From: Roseimicrobium gellanilyticum
GTDB taxonomy: Bacteria > Verrucomicrobiota > Verrucomicrobiia > Verrucomicrobiales > Verrucomicrobiaceae
Direction: 5' to 3'
Assembly (NCBI RefSeq): GCF_003315205.1
Contig: NZ_QNRR01000004.1
Coordinates: 62,001 to 126,000 of the forward strand
Length of the DNA stretch: 64,000 nt
Part shown: in pieces, positions 51,873 through 60,138 of the stretch
Layout of the letters: every line of letters starts with the position of its first letter
Position numbering within the stretch: position 1 is the first letter of the stretch
The notes under the pieces: model-generated
The model's input: the letters and a program-made list of their open reading frames with translations, nothing else
Told to the model about the DNA's origin: nothing
Database searches by the model: none
Translations under genes and position numbers: made by a program

Positions 51873-52511
51873 ATGCCTCCGAACGCCGTCACCTCAACGA
51901 CCAAGACCGAAGTCGGTACGCGAAATAAGATTATCGCGGCCGCTTTGAACGTCTTCGCCAGGGATGGCATTCCCCGCGCCACCACCCGCATCATCGCGGA
52001 AGAAGCGGGCGTGAATGAAGTGACCTTGTTCCGGCATTTCACGAACAAGGACGGGTTGCTCCAGGCGGTGTTCGACAACGTGATGAACACTCCAGCGTAT
52101 GAATCGCTGGACACGGACAAGGCGTGGGTCGGTACGCTCCACGATGTACTCCGTAATTTCGGCCTGTCCTTCTACCAGATGCTGGAGAGGGATGAAGCCT
52201 TCATCCGTACCTTGATTGGCGAGGCCCGCCGCCTCCCTGAGCAGCATCGCAAGATTGTGATGGAAGCCATCAAGCCCCTGCGCAATCGGTTCCTCCAGGT
52301 CCTTCAGAAGGCCCAGGAGACCGGCGAGGTGCGCAAGGATGTGAACCTTTTCGCGGCCATGGACATGTTCACGAACATGCTCATGGGCGGCATGCTGAAG
52401 AATACGGTGGAGTTCCAGCGGGACTACGCCCCACGGCAGTACGTGAACACCTGCGTGGACATCTTCATGGCAGGCATCGCACCGCCGCAGCAGCAGCGTC
52501 CTCGACGCTGA
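51873..52511 (+). CDS. TetR/AcrR family transcriptional regulator
   Basis: The product is 212 residues. The N-terminal helix-turn-helix is clear: NKIIAAALNVFARDGIPRAT and RIIAEEAGVNEVTLFRHFTN. The C-terminal ligand domain contains DEAFIRTLIGEARRLPEQHR, almost identical to the same segment in the next gene (52816-53445), so the two are tandem paralogues. It lies upstream of a second TetR and an RND pump, and a palindrome precedes it. A role as repressor of the efflux genes is inferred from this order. Confidence 0.93.
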   Translation: MPPNAVTSTTKTEVGTRNKIIAAALNVFARDGIPRATTRIIAEEAGVNEVTLFRHFTNKDGLLQAVFDNVMNTPAYESLDTDKAWVGTLHDVLRNFGLSFYQMLERDEAFIRTLIGEARRLPEQHRKIVMEAIKPLRNRFLQVLQKAQETGEVRKDVNLFAAMDMFTNMLMGGMLKNTVEFQRDYAPRQYVNTCVDIFMAGIAPPQQQRPRR

Positions 52512-52543
52512 CATCATTTCCCCCCCCAAGACCAAGCAACCTG

Positions 52544-52596
52544 ACCCCCGGCTTTTCTCAACTGTACTCCAGGACAGGATCAGAAAAGCTGGGGGT
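52544..52596. repeat. Inverted repeat between the two TetR genes
   Basis: Arms acccccggcttttc (52544-52557) and gaaaagctgggggt (52583-52596) pair almost completely, with a 25-base loop. It begins about 30 bases after the first TetR stop and could fold as a large hairpin in the RNA. No T-run follows it on the plus strand. Confidence 0.55.
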
Positions 52597-52776
52597 TGGG
52601 TTTGCCCTTCCCAGGGGAACCTCGAAGGAGAAACCGAGCACGCATCGGATGTCCTGATGGGAGCCAGAAACACAGCCGCCAGGACGGCACCCGAACTGCT
52701 CAAGCAGAGAAGGGGTGCCGCGCGACAGAGAGAATCCGTCGCCAGGATCTGAAAACGGTCTTAGAAAGTGCTTTAC

Positions 52777-52808
52777 AGGTATGCAAGCAAGTACTTACTT
52801 GCATACCT
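52777..52808. promoter_or_regulatory. 32-bp near-perfect palindromic operator of second TetR
   Basis: The 32-base site starts aggtatgcaagcaagt and is followed by its near-complement (acttacttgcatacct); only one pair of positions breaks the symmetry. It lies 8 bases before the ATG at 52816 and so overlaps the likely ribosome-binding region. The core tgcaagt/acttgca half sites repeat those in front of the first TetR gene, suggesting that either regulator can bind both. Confidence 0.7.
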
Positions 52809-52815
52809 GTTGCCC

Positions 52816-53445
52816 ATGAAAACCCCGTCGGACGCTCCCACGCCCCTCCCTGAGACCAAAGGAACTCGCGCCAATCTCCTGGATGGCGCGCTGCGCGTGT
52901 TCGCGCGAGAGGGCCTGCAGCGCGCGACCATCCGCATGATGGCGGAGGAGACCGGAGTGAATGAGCTCACCATCTTCCGCCACTTCCAGAACAAGGAGGG
53001 ACTCATCTCTGCCGTCTTCGACCGGCTCAAGGAAACCAGCGCGTATGGAGACCTGAGCTCGGAAGAGGCCTGGAGTGGTGGCCTTCGCGAGAACCTCAAT
53101 CGCTTCGGCACCGCGTTCTACGAGTTGATTGAGAAGGACGAGGCTTTCATTCGCACGCTGATTGGCGAAGCCCGGCGTCATCCTATTCCCTACCGGAAGA
53201 TCATCATGGATGCCTTCCGTGCGTTGCATGACCGCCTCATGGCGAATCTGGAAGCCGCTGCCCACGCTGGCCGGATCCGTACCGATGTGAATTTCTCGGC
53301 CACCGTGGACATGTTCATCAACATGCTGCTCGCCGGCATGCTGAAGAATTCCGAGGGCTGCAACGACGGCTACACCCCTGCGGAATACGTGGCCACCTGC
53401 GTGGATCTCTTCACCGCTGGCCTCGAGAGGAAGACGCGCACCTGA
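52816..53445 (+). CDS. TetR/AcrR family transcriptional regulator (paralogue)
   Basis: The product is 209 residues from the ATG at 52816. The helix-turn-helix reads ANLLDGALRVFAREGLQRAT and RMMAEETGVNELTIFRHFQN, and the ligand domain carries DEAFIRTLIGEARRHPIPYR. It is a close paralogue of the gene at 51873. It ends 21 bases before the efflux adaptor gene and is read in the same direction, so it may be co-transcribed with the pump. The upstream start at 52768 is rejected because it would translate through the operator palindrome. Confidence 0.93.
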   Translation: MKTPSDAPTPLPETKGTRANLLDGALRVFAREGLQRATIRMMAEETGVNELTIFRHFQNKEGLISAVFDRLKETSAYGDLSSEEAWSGGLRENLNRFGTAFYELIEKDEAFIRTLIGEARRHPIPYRKIIMDAFRALHDRLMANLEAAAHAGRIRTDVNFSATVDMFINMLLAGMLKNSEGCNDGYTPAEYVATCVDLFTAGLERKTRT

Positions 53446-53466
53446 CTTCCCCCCCTAGAAAAAACC

Positions 53467-54570
53467 ATGCAAAAGAACTTCAGTATCCCTGCGCTCGCAC
53501 TGGTCTCGGTGCTGGCGCTTTCATCCTGTGGGCGCCATGCAGCGCCTGCGGGTACTGCCGGGACCAAGCCCGCAGTGAAGGAGACGCCACCGGTACCCGT
53601 GACCGTCGCCGTCGCGGAAGAGCATCCCATGCCGCGCTACCTTCAGGTCACAGGTGAGTTGAAGAGCGGCCTCGATGCTGCTGTCGCCGCCAATGCTGCC
53701 GGCAAGGTGATGGAGACTCCGGTGGAGCGTGGCAGCGTGGTGAAGGCAGGCGATGTGCTGGTGAAGCTGGATGACCGCGCTGCGGCACTCGCACTGCGCG
53801 AAGCCGAGGCGCATGTGAACCAGGCGCAGTCGCGGCTTGAGTTCGCCATCGCGGAGTGGAAGCGAAATGAACCGCTTGCGAAGACGCGTGCCATCTCGGC
53901 AGCTGATTTGGAGAAACTGTCTGTGGAACAGAAGAGCGCCCGGGCGGATTTGGACGCGGCGATCGCACGTCGTGACACGGCGAAGAAAAACCTCGACGAC
54001 ATGGTGATTCGCGCACCTTTCGCCGGCAGTGTGATGGAGCGGCGCATCTCGCCGGGAGAGTATGTGCAGCTCAGCACGCAGGTCGTGCAACTCGTCGCGA
54101 ATGACCATCTTCGCCTTCTGCTTAATGTGCCGGAGACAGCGACCGGAAGCATTGAATCGGGGCAGGAAGTCACCTTTGAAGTGCCTGCATTTCCAGGACG
54201 TACGTTTGGCGGTGTGGTGAAGTACATCGGTGCCGCCCTGCGCCAGTCGTCACGCGACCTCATGGTGGAGGCCAATGTGCCGAATGCAGACGGTTCCTTG
54301 AAGCAGGGCATGTTCGCCGAAGGACGATTGCTGCTGCCGGAGAAACCTGGAGTCGCGGTGCCGAAGAGCGCTGTGCGGACCACTGGCGGACAGCCTCGCG
54401 TGTTCGTGGTGGAGCATGAGCAGGTCACCGAGCGCCTGGTGGACCTCGGAGAGCACCATGGAGACTGGCTGGAAATCCGCAGTGGTGTCGCCAAAGGCGA
54501 GACCGTGGTCACCGACCCCGCCGCATCCACGGTGGATGGTGTGCGCATCACCGTGGCGATGAAGCCCTGA
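53467..54570 (+). CDS. RND efflux periplasmic adaptor (MFP), predicted lipoprotein
   Basis: The product is 367 residues. A lipoprotein signal (IPALALVSVLALSSC) ends in the lipobox LSSC. The adaptor follows the usual order: lipoyl half (AAVAANAAGKVMETPVERGS, VVKAGDVLVKLDDRAAALAL), alpha-hairpin (about 100-150), second lipoyl half (MVIRAPFAGSVMERRISPGE), beta-barrel and membrane-proximal domains. Adaptors of this HlyD/AcrA group join an RND pump to an outer-membrane channel. The pump gene starts 9 bases downstream; no TolC-like gene is present. Confidence 0.94.
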   Translation: MQKNFSIPALALVSVLALSSCGRHAAPAGTAGTKPAVKETPPVPVTVAVAEEHPMPRYLQVTGELKSGLDAAVAANAAGKVMETPVERGSVVKAGDVLVKLDDRAAALALREAEAHVNQAQSRLEFAIAEWKRNEPLAKTRAISAADLEKLSVEQKSARADLDAAIARRDTAKKNLDDMVIRAPFAGSVMERRISPGEYVQLSTQVVQLVANDHLRLLLNVPETATGSIESGQEVTFEVPAFPGRTFGGVVKYIGAALRQSSRDLMVEANVPNADGSLKQGMFAEGRLLLPEKPGVAVPKSAVRTTGGQPRVFVVEHEQVTERLVDLGEHHGDWLEIRSGVAKGETVVTDPAASTVDGVRITVAMKP

Positions 54571-54579
54571 TCTACGACC

Positions 54580-57500
54580 ATGCAGTGGCTCGCCTCCATC
54601 TCTGTTAAGCGTCCCGTCTTCGCCACCGTGCTGGTGCTGGTGTTCGTCGTCGTGGGCATGCTCGGCTACACGCGTCTGGAAGTGGACCGTTTCCCCAAGG
54701 TGGACTTTCCCACCGTGATGGTCACGACCTATCTGGACGGCGCCACACCGGGTGAAATCGAAACGGACGTCACGGACAAGATTGAAGAGGCCGTGAACAC
54801 GGTCAGCGGCATCGACGAATTGCACTCGACGTCCGCAGAAGGCCTCTCCCAGGTGCTCATCTCCTTCCTGCTGGAGAAAGATGCGGACGTGGCTGCGCAG
54901 GAAGTGCGTGACCGGGTGAACCGCATCCTCAATGAACTGCCGGACGATGCGGAGCCGCCACGCGTGGAGAAGCTGGACCCGGATGCAACCCCCGTGCTGA
55001 ACATCGCGCTCGTGGCAGACAAGCCGGTGCGCGAGATCACCGAGTATGCAGACAAGGTGCTGCGCCGCCAGCTGGAGAGTGTGGCCGGGGTGGGCCAGGT
55101 GACCCTGCTCGGTGGGCAGAAGCGCCAGATCAATGTGCACCTGGATCCCGTGCGCCTGCGCGCGCTGAATCTCACGGCGGTGGATGTGCAGTCCGCGCTG
55201 CGCCGCCAGCATGTGCAGATTCCTGCTGGCGTGGTGAAGGGCAGCGCGACGGAATCGAATCTCCGCGTCATCGGCAAGCTCGATACGATTGCCGGTTTGG
55301 AGCGCCTCGTGGTGCGTGAGAATGAAGGGGGACTCGTGCGTCTGGGTGACGTGGCGCGTGTTGAAGACGGCGCTGAGGAGCAGGAGTCCATTGCACGGCA
55401 CAATGGCGTGCCCACCGTGTTGCTTTCCATCCGCAGGCAGTCAGGGGAGAATACCATCAAGGTGGTGGATGCCGTGAAGGAGCGTTTGGTGGAGGCTGAG
55501 AAGCGGCTTCCTGCGGGTTACAAGGTGGACATCGTCCGGGACAATTCACTCGTGATCCGCACCAGCGCGCATGCGGTGCAGGAGCACTTGATTCTCGGTG
55601 CGGTATTCGCGGCATTGATTGTACTCTTTTTCCTGGGGAACAGCCGCGCCACGCTCATCTCCGCGCTCGCTATTCCCACCTCCATCATTGCCAGCTTCGG
55701 CGTCATGTGGGCGGCGGACGTCACGCTGAATCAAATCAGCCTCGTGGCCCTCGCACTCGCGGTGGGCATTGTGATCGATGACGCGATCATCGTGGTGGAG
55801 AATATCTTCCGCCACATCGAGGAGAAGAAGCAGGATCCGTACACTGCGGCCGTGGAGGGCACGAAGGACATCGGTCTCGCGGTCATGGCGACCACACTGT
55901 CGCTGCTCGCGGTGTTCGTGCCCGTGGCGTTCTTGAGCGGGATTGTGGGACGCTTCCTCGCGAGCTTCGGTCTCACCATGTCCTTCGCCATCGCGGTGTC
56001 CCTGCTGGTGAGCTTCACCCTGGCACCGATGCTTTCCGCCCGCATGCTGAAGGTCACGCGACCGAACTGGCTGGAGCGCGGCATGGCAAAGCTGGTGAAC
56101 ATCTTCTACAAGCCGATTGAGGTGATCTACATGGTGATGCTGCGCTTCTCCATGCGCCATCGCTGGGTGGTTGTACTCACCTGCGTGGGGGTGCTCTACA
56201 GCACAGGCTTCCTCATGCAGAAGGTGCAGAAGGGATTGCTCCCTGAAACGGAAGAGGCCCAGTTCCAGATGTCCTTCCGCACGCCCGAAGGCACCAGCCT
56301 CGCTGCTACCGACCTCGCGGCGGAACGTGTGGCTCGTGACATCCGCAACATGCCCGGTGTGGAATACACGCTGGTGACCATTGGCGACAATGACCAGCGC
56401 ACGCAGAATCTCGCCAGTGTGTATGTGCGGCTGACCGACCCGGCCCTGCGCAAGGAAACGCAGTCGCAGATCATGGACCAGGTGCGTCAGCAGGTGGTGG
56501 CGAAGTATCCCTCTGACTGGCGCATGACTGTGATGCTTGTGCCTGCTTTCGATTCTGGGCAATCGAGTGCGAATGTGCAGTACATGATTGCGGGTCCGGA
56601 CCTTGACCGCATCAGCGCGGCTGCCAAGGCAGCGATGGAGGAGGCTCGCAAGATTCCCGGCATTCGTGACCTAGATACAACGCTGGTCGATGGAAAGCCG
56701 GAGATCACCGCCGTGGTGGACCGCAGCAAGGCGGGCGAGATGGGCGTGAACATCGCCGACCTTTCCTCCACGCTGCGCCTGCTGGTGGGTGGTGTGGATG
56801 TATCGACCTACACCGATCGCGGTGAGCAGTATGACATTCACGTGCGCGCAGATGAACGCTACCGTAACAACGAGGAAGCCCTCGCCGCGCTCTTCGTGCC
56901 CTCCGCCAAGTCCGGTCCAGTGGCGCTGAAGAACGTGGTGAAGCTGGAAGAGGGCGATGGCCCCGCGCAGATCAAGCGCACGGGGCGTCGCCGTCAGGTG
57001 ACCATCACGGCGAACAACGCGCCTGGTGTGGGTGAGGCGGAGATCCTCGCGGCCATCGATGCCGCGGTGAAGAAGCAGAACCTGCCCGCGGAGTATGACA
57101 CGGGGCCGGTGGGTCGCTCGAAGGAACTGCGTCGCACGCTCATTGCCTTCGTCACCGCCTTCGGCCTCGCCTTCATCTTCATGTATCTCGTGCTCGCCGC
57201 GCAGTTCGAGTCGTGGATTCACCCGTTTACCATTCTGCTGGCGCTGCCGCTGACGTTGCCTTTCGCCTTGCTATCACTGCTGCTGTTTGGTGAGTCGTTG
57301 AATATCTTCTCCATTCTGGGGCTGCTGGTGCTCTTCGGCATGGTGAAGAAGAATGGCATTCTTCAAATCGACCACACGAACCAGCTCCGCGAGAAAGGCA
57401 TGGGGCGTCTGGAAGCCATCCTACAGGCGAACAAGGACCGACTGCGTCCCATCTTGATGACCACAATTGCGTTTGTGGCCGGGATGCTGCCGTTGTTGTT

Positions 57501-57729
57501 TGCGCGTGGTATCGGCGCTTCCATGAACACGGCTACCGCGGGTATCATCATTGGCGGGCAGACGTTTTCGTTGCTGCTGACCCTGCTGGCGATTCCGGTG
57601 TTCTATTCGTTGTTTGATGATGTGGTCGCATGGCGACGGCGTCGCGCGGAGAAGCGGGTGGCAAGGCGGGCGGAGGTGGAGTCTAAAGAAGCGGGGGAGG
57701 CTATCACGCTGCAACCCGACGCAGCCTGA
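54580..57729 (+). CDS. RND family efflux pump, hydrophobe/amphiphile type (HAE1-like)
   Basis: The product is 1049 residues, normal for AcrB-type pumps. The N-terminus WLASISVKRPVFATVLVLVF is typical. TM4 has the essential Asp pair in GIVIDDAIIVVENIFRHIEE, and TM10 has LFGMVKKNGILQIDHTNQL with the conserved Lys. Two large periplasmic loops (about 35-330 and 555-860) make the porter and docking parts. It exchanges protons for drugs, dyes, detergents or lipids. Preceded by its adaptor with a gap of 9 bases and by two TetR genes. Substrates are unknown. Confidence 0.96.
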   Translation: MQWLASISVKRPVFATVLVLVFVVVGMLGYTRLEVDRFPKVDFPTVMVTTYLDGATPGEIETDVTDKIEEAVNTVSGIDELHSTSAEGLSQVLISFLLEKDADVAAQEVRDRVNRILNELPDDAEPPRVEKLDPDATPVLNIALVADKPVREITEYADKVLRRQLESVAGVGQVTLLGGQKRQINVHLDPVRLRALNLTAVDVQSALRRQHVQIPAGVVKGSATESNLRVIGKLDTIAGLERLVVRENEGGLVRLGDVARVEDGAEEQESIARHNGVPTVLLSIRRQSGENTIKVVDAVKERLVEAEKRLPAGYKVDIVRDNSLVIRTSAHAVQEHLILGAVFAALIVLFFLGNSRATLISALAIPTSIIASFGVMWAADVTLNQISLVALALAVGIVIDDAIIVVENIFRHIEEKKQDPYTAAVEGTKDIGLAVMATTLSLLAVFVPVAFLSGIVGRFLASFGLTMSFAIAVSLLVSFTLAPMLSARMLKVTRPNWLERGMAKLVNIFYKPIEVIYMVMLRFSMRHRWVVVLTCVGVLYSTGFLMQKVQKGLLPETEEAQFQMSFRTPEGTSLAATDLAAERVARDIRNMPGVEYTLVTIGDNDQRTQNLASVYVRLTDPALRKETQSQIMDQVRQQVVAKYPSDWRMTVMLVPAFDSGQSSANVQYMIAGPDLDRISAAAKAAMEEARKIPGIRDLDTTLVDGKPEITAVVDRSKAGEMGVNIADLSSTLRLLVGGVDVSTYTDRGEQYDIHVRADERYRNNEEALAALFVPSAKSGPVALKNVVKLEEGDGPAQIKRTGRRRQVTITANNAPGVGEAEILAAIDAAVKKQNLPAEYDTGPVGRSKELRRTLIAFVTAFGLAFIFMYLVLAAQFESWIHPFTILLALPLTLPFALLSLLLFGESLNIFSILGLLVLFGMVKKNGILQIDHTNQLREKGMGRLEAILQANKDRLRPILMTTIAFVAGMLPLLFARGIGASMNTATAGIIIGGQTFSLLLTLLAIPVFYSLFDDVVAWRRRRAEKRVARRAEVESKEAGEAITLQPDAA

Positions 57730-57758
57730 GGGTGGGTTGCATTCCTGCTGGGAATCAC

Positions 57759-58010
57759 GTGAACGCGAGGGCAAGGATATGGAAGCGGTGCCGAAGGCCT
57801 TGGACTGCGTGCAGCCTGCTGCCGCTTTCCAGAGTCCATCCCGCTTTGCGGGACTGTGGCGATGGTGACACTCGCTCGTGGTGTAATACGTCCTGAAGAC
57901 TTGGCGACTTCGTCGCTGTGAAGCGTGCAGCAGGCTGCACTTTAGGAAAGCGGCAGCAGGCTGCGCGCAGTCCAAGGACGCTGCGCGTCACAGCATCGGG
58001 ATCTGTCGTA
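57759..58010. repeat. Palindromic repeat family R1, copy 4
   Basis: About 252 bases after the RND pump, close to the end of the second sulfatase gene. The left end is gtgccgaaggccttggactg, as in copy 3; the right end is ctgcgcgtcacagcatcggg. One inner hairpin is tcccgctttgcggga instead of the ccacagcctgctgtgg of copy 1: both arms have changed together. It fills the 302-base gap almost completely. Confidence 0.87.
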
Positions 58011-58031
58011 TTCATCCCACGCTGCCTGGCA

Positions 58032-59549
58032 TCACTCATAATCCCACTTCTGCTCCCACGGATCTCCCATGCCCTTTTGGAATTCGCGGAGCTTGGTCTT
58101 GAGTGTTTCCAATTCCTTCGCAAACGCAGGATCCGTCGCGAGGTTCTTTGCTTCATCCGGGTCGTACTTCAAATCATACAGCTCGAACTGCGGACGCTGC
58201 ACGTACTGGCCCACGGTGCGCACGCCGTACGGAGCATCCTTGCCCTTCTTGAGCTGGCCCTGCCAGGTGCTGGCGGCCCAGAGATCCGAGGCAAAGGGAT
58301 AGGGCAGGGGATAGGCGATGTTCCAGATGAGCTTCATGTCTCCCTCGCGCACGACGCGCATGGGGTAGTACATCTGCACTTCGTGGAAGGTGTGTGACGC
58401 GTAGAGTGTCTTGCGTGAAGGGTCCTCTTCCTTGTCGAGGATGTCCAGCCAGGTGCGGCCGTGGTAGGTGTTGTAGCGCTTGCCGCGGTTCTCCCCCTTG
58501 TCGAGCTTCCGCTCTGCCCAGAAGGCGTTGGCATCGATGGGCTTGATGGGCGCGTTTTTCTCCCTGTCCAAGCCACCGGCGAAGTCCAGCATCGTGGGTG
58601 TGAGGTCCACATGGCTCAGGAGAGCGTTGTTGCGGATGCCACGCTTTTGCACATAGGGGTTGCGCACGACCATAGGCACCTTCAGGCCGGGCTCGTACGT
58701 GGTGGTTTTGCCTCCGGGGAAGGCCATGCCGTGGTCGCTGGTGACAATGATCATCGTCTTGTCATACAGGTCGGCTTCCCTGAGGATCTTGATCAACTGG
58801 CCAAGGCCGGCATCCACGCGCGACACACTCTGGTAGTACTCCGCGAGCTCTGCGCGGCTTTCCACGGTGTCCGGAAGCCAGGGCGGCACGATGACGTCCT
58901 TGGGTTCATAGAAGACTTCGGTCACGCCGGGATAACTCTTCTTCTTCGGAAGATTGCCGAAGGGGTTCGGAGTCCCTGCCACATCATCGAACTGCTTGCC
59001 GCCGCGATGTGGATCCGCCGTGGCGATGTAGGCGATGAAGGGTTTCTCATCCTTCGCGGTGATGAACTTCTTCGCACTCTCAGCGAGCTCGATGGTATTG
59101 CGTCCCTTTTCCTGGACCATCACATCGTACGTGAAGATGGCCAGCGGTGCCACGTGGTGCTTCCCGAAGATGCCCGTGCGATAGCCCGCCTCCTTCATCA
59201 CTTGTGGTAGCGCGAGCGTCACCACATTTGGGTAGCAGGAGAAGTGTCCCGTATCATGCTGGTGACCGTATTGCCCATTCGCATGATTGTGCAGGCCGGT
59301 CATGATCACGGAGCGGCTCGCGCTGCAGCTCGCTGTGGTGGCATAGGCATTGGTGAAGACACAGCCGTCCGCCGCCAGGGCGTCGATGTTGGGTGTCTTG
59401 ATGACCTTGTTCCCATAGCACCCCAGCTCCGTGCCGAGGTCATCCGCGATGTAGAAGATGATGTTCTTCTCAGCGGCGTGGAGTGACTGCGTGGCAGTGG
59501 CGGAGAGTGCTACGACCATGGCTATGAGGAGGATGCGGAGGGAAAACAT
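58032..59549 (-). CDS. Secreted type I sulfatase, C-S-A-S-R type
   Basis: The product is 505 residues with a signal peptide (MFSLRILLIAMVVALSATAT ... LHA-AE). The sulfatase core begins NIIFYIADDLGTELGCYGNK. The formylglycine site is CSASR, so position 3 is Ala instead of the common Pro, which is accepted in part of the heparan-N-sulfatase-like branch. Metal and substrate residues are in IVTSDHGMAFPGGKTTTYEP, and FELYDLKYDPDEAKNLATDP is the typical C-terminal end. It likely removes sulfate from a polysaccharide outside the cytoplasm. It lies next to repeat R1 copy 4. Confidence 0.92.
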   Translation of the reverse strand: MFSLRILLIAMVVALSATATQSLHAAEKNIIFYIADDLGTELGCYGNKVIKTPNIDALAADGCVFTNAYATTASCSASRSVIMTGLHNHANGQYGHQHDTGHFSCYPNVVTLALPQVMKEAGYRTGIFGKHHVAPLAIFTYDVMVQEKGRNTIELAESAKKFITAKDEKPFIAYIATADPHRGGKQFDDVAGTPNPFGNLPKKKSYPGVTEVFYEPKDVIVPPWLPDTVESRAELAEYYQSVSRVDAGLGQLIKILREADLYDKTMIIVTSDHGMAFPGGKTTTYEPGLKVPMVVRNPYVQKRGIRNNALLSHVDLTPTMLDFAGGLDREKNAPIKPIDANAFWAERKLDKGENRGKRYNTYHGRTWLDILDKEEDPSRKTLYASHTFHEVQMYYPMRVVREGDMKLIWNIAYPLPYPFASDLWAASTWQGQLKKGKDAPYGVRTVGQYVQRPQFELYDLKYDPDEAKNLATDPAFAKELETLKTKLREFQKGMGDPWEQKWDYE

Positions 59550-60138
59550 ACGCCCCGGAAACGGCGGGAGTGGGGCGCTCTTTCAACACAAGCAACGGGA
59601 GAACTCGTCATGGTGTTGCTGCCGGGGGGGCGTTCCCGGACTGAACGACCACTGCGCCATTGACACGCACGTTCCAAAAACTTGCGGCTCCTTCTTCCCG
59701 AGGTGGACGAGTGTTTCCCAGGAGTGGGAGAATGGGGCAATTGTACTTTTGCCAGTTGGGCGGTTTATCTCCGGCTGGATACAGCATTTGTCCAGGGGCC
59801 TGATGGTGACCACACAGTGGGAACTTATTTTAGACCCACAGACCAGGATTCAATATGAAGAAAAATGAACGGGCACCTTCCAGATATGGGTGTTCTATGG
59901 AGCGCACTCCGCCAACTGAACAAGACTTCATCGAGGTCATTCGTGGCTGCGATGAAAAGGACACTGTAGCTTAACTATATCCATAACGGTGGGAGTGCGC
60001 TTCTCGGAAGACGTTTCGATTTTGGGTCGAAGAGCTTCCGTTTCTACTCGGTATCTCAATGACATTTGCCGTTCCGGGTGATCGCTGATGCAGCGGGGAA
60101 CCCGGCCATCGGTGGAAACGAACGATATGGAGGGACAC
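59550..60138. other. Intergenic region between sulfatase and DUF3597-like gene
   Basis: These 589 bases between divergent genes should contain both promoters. Besides the 39-residue ORF at 59855-59974 I see no gene, repeat or clear terminator. Part of it (from about 59810) is more A+T-rich than the surroundings. Confidence 0.4.
59855..59974 (+). CDS. Possible small protein of 39 residues
   Basis: The ORF runs from the ATG at 59855 (MKKNERAPSRYGCSMERTPP start) to TAA and reads as a short charged peptide with two Cys 19 residues apart. An AGGA lies about 8 bases upstream of the start. No homologue is known to me, and its length makes a chance ORF quite possible. It stands about 165 bases before the 832-residue gene on the same strand. 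Confidence 0.22.
   Translation: MKKNERAPSRYGCSMERTPPTEQDFIEVIRGCDEKDTVA

Noticed and set aside
52537-52607. Intrinsic terminator between the two TetR genes
   Set aside because: The stem is long but the loop is 25 bases and no T-run follows on either strand in the proper place; kept only as an inverted repeat.
29421-58010. R1 copies as a CRISPR array or IS element
   Set aside because: Copies are 7-13 kb apart, have no spacers and encode no transposase; inverted arms and covarying hairpins fit a MITE or REP-type repeat instead.
59458-59868. 136-codon plus-strand frame upstream of the DUF3597-like gene
   Set aside because: Overlaps the sulfatase signal-peptide region in antisense, has unusual composition (a CCC run) and no ribosome-binding site.
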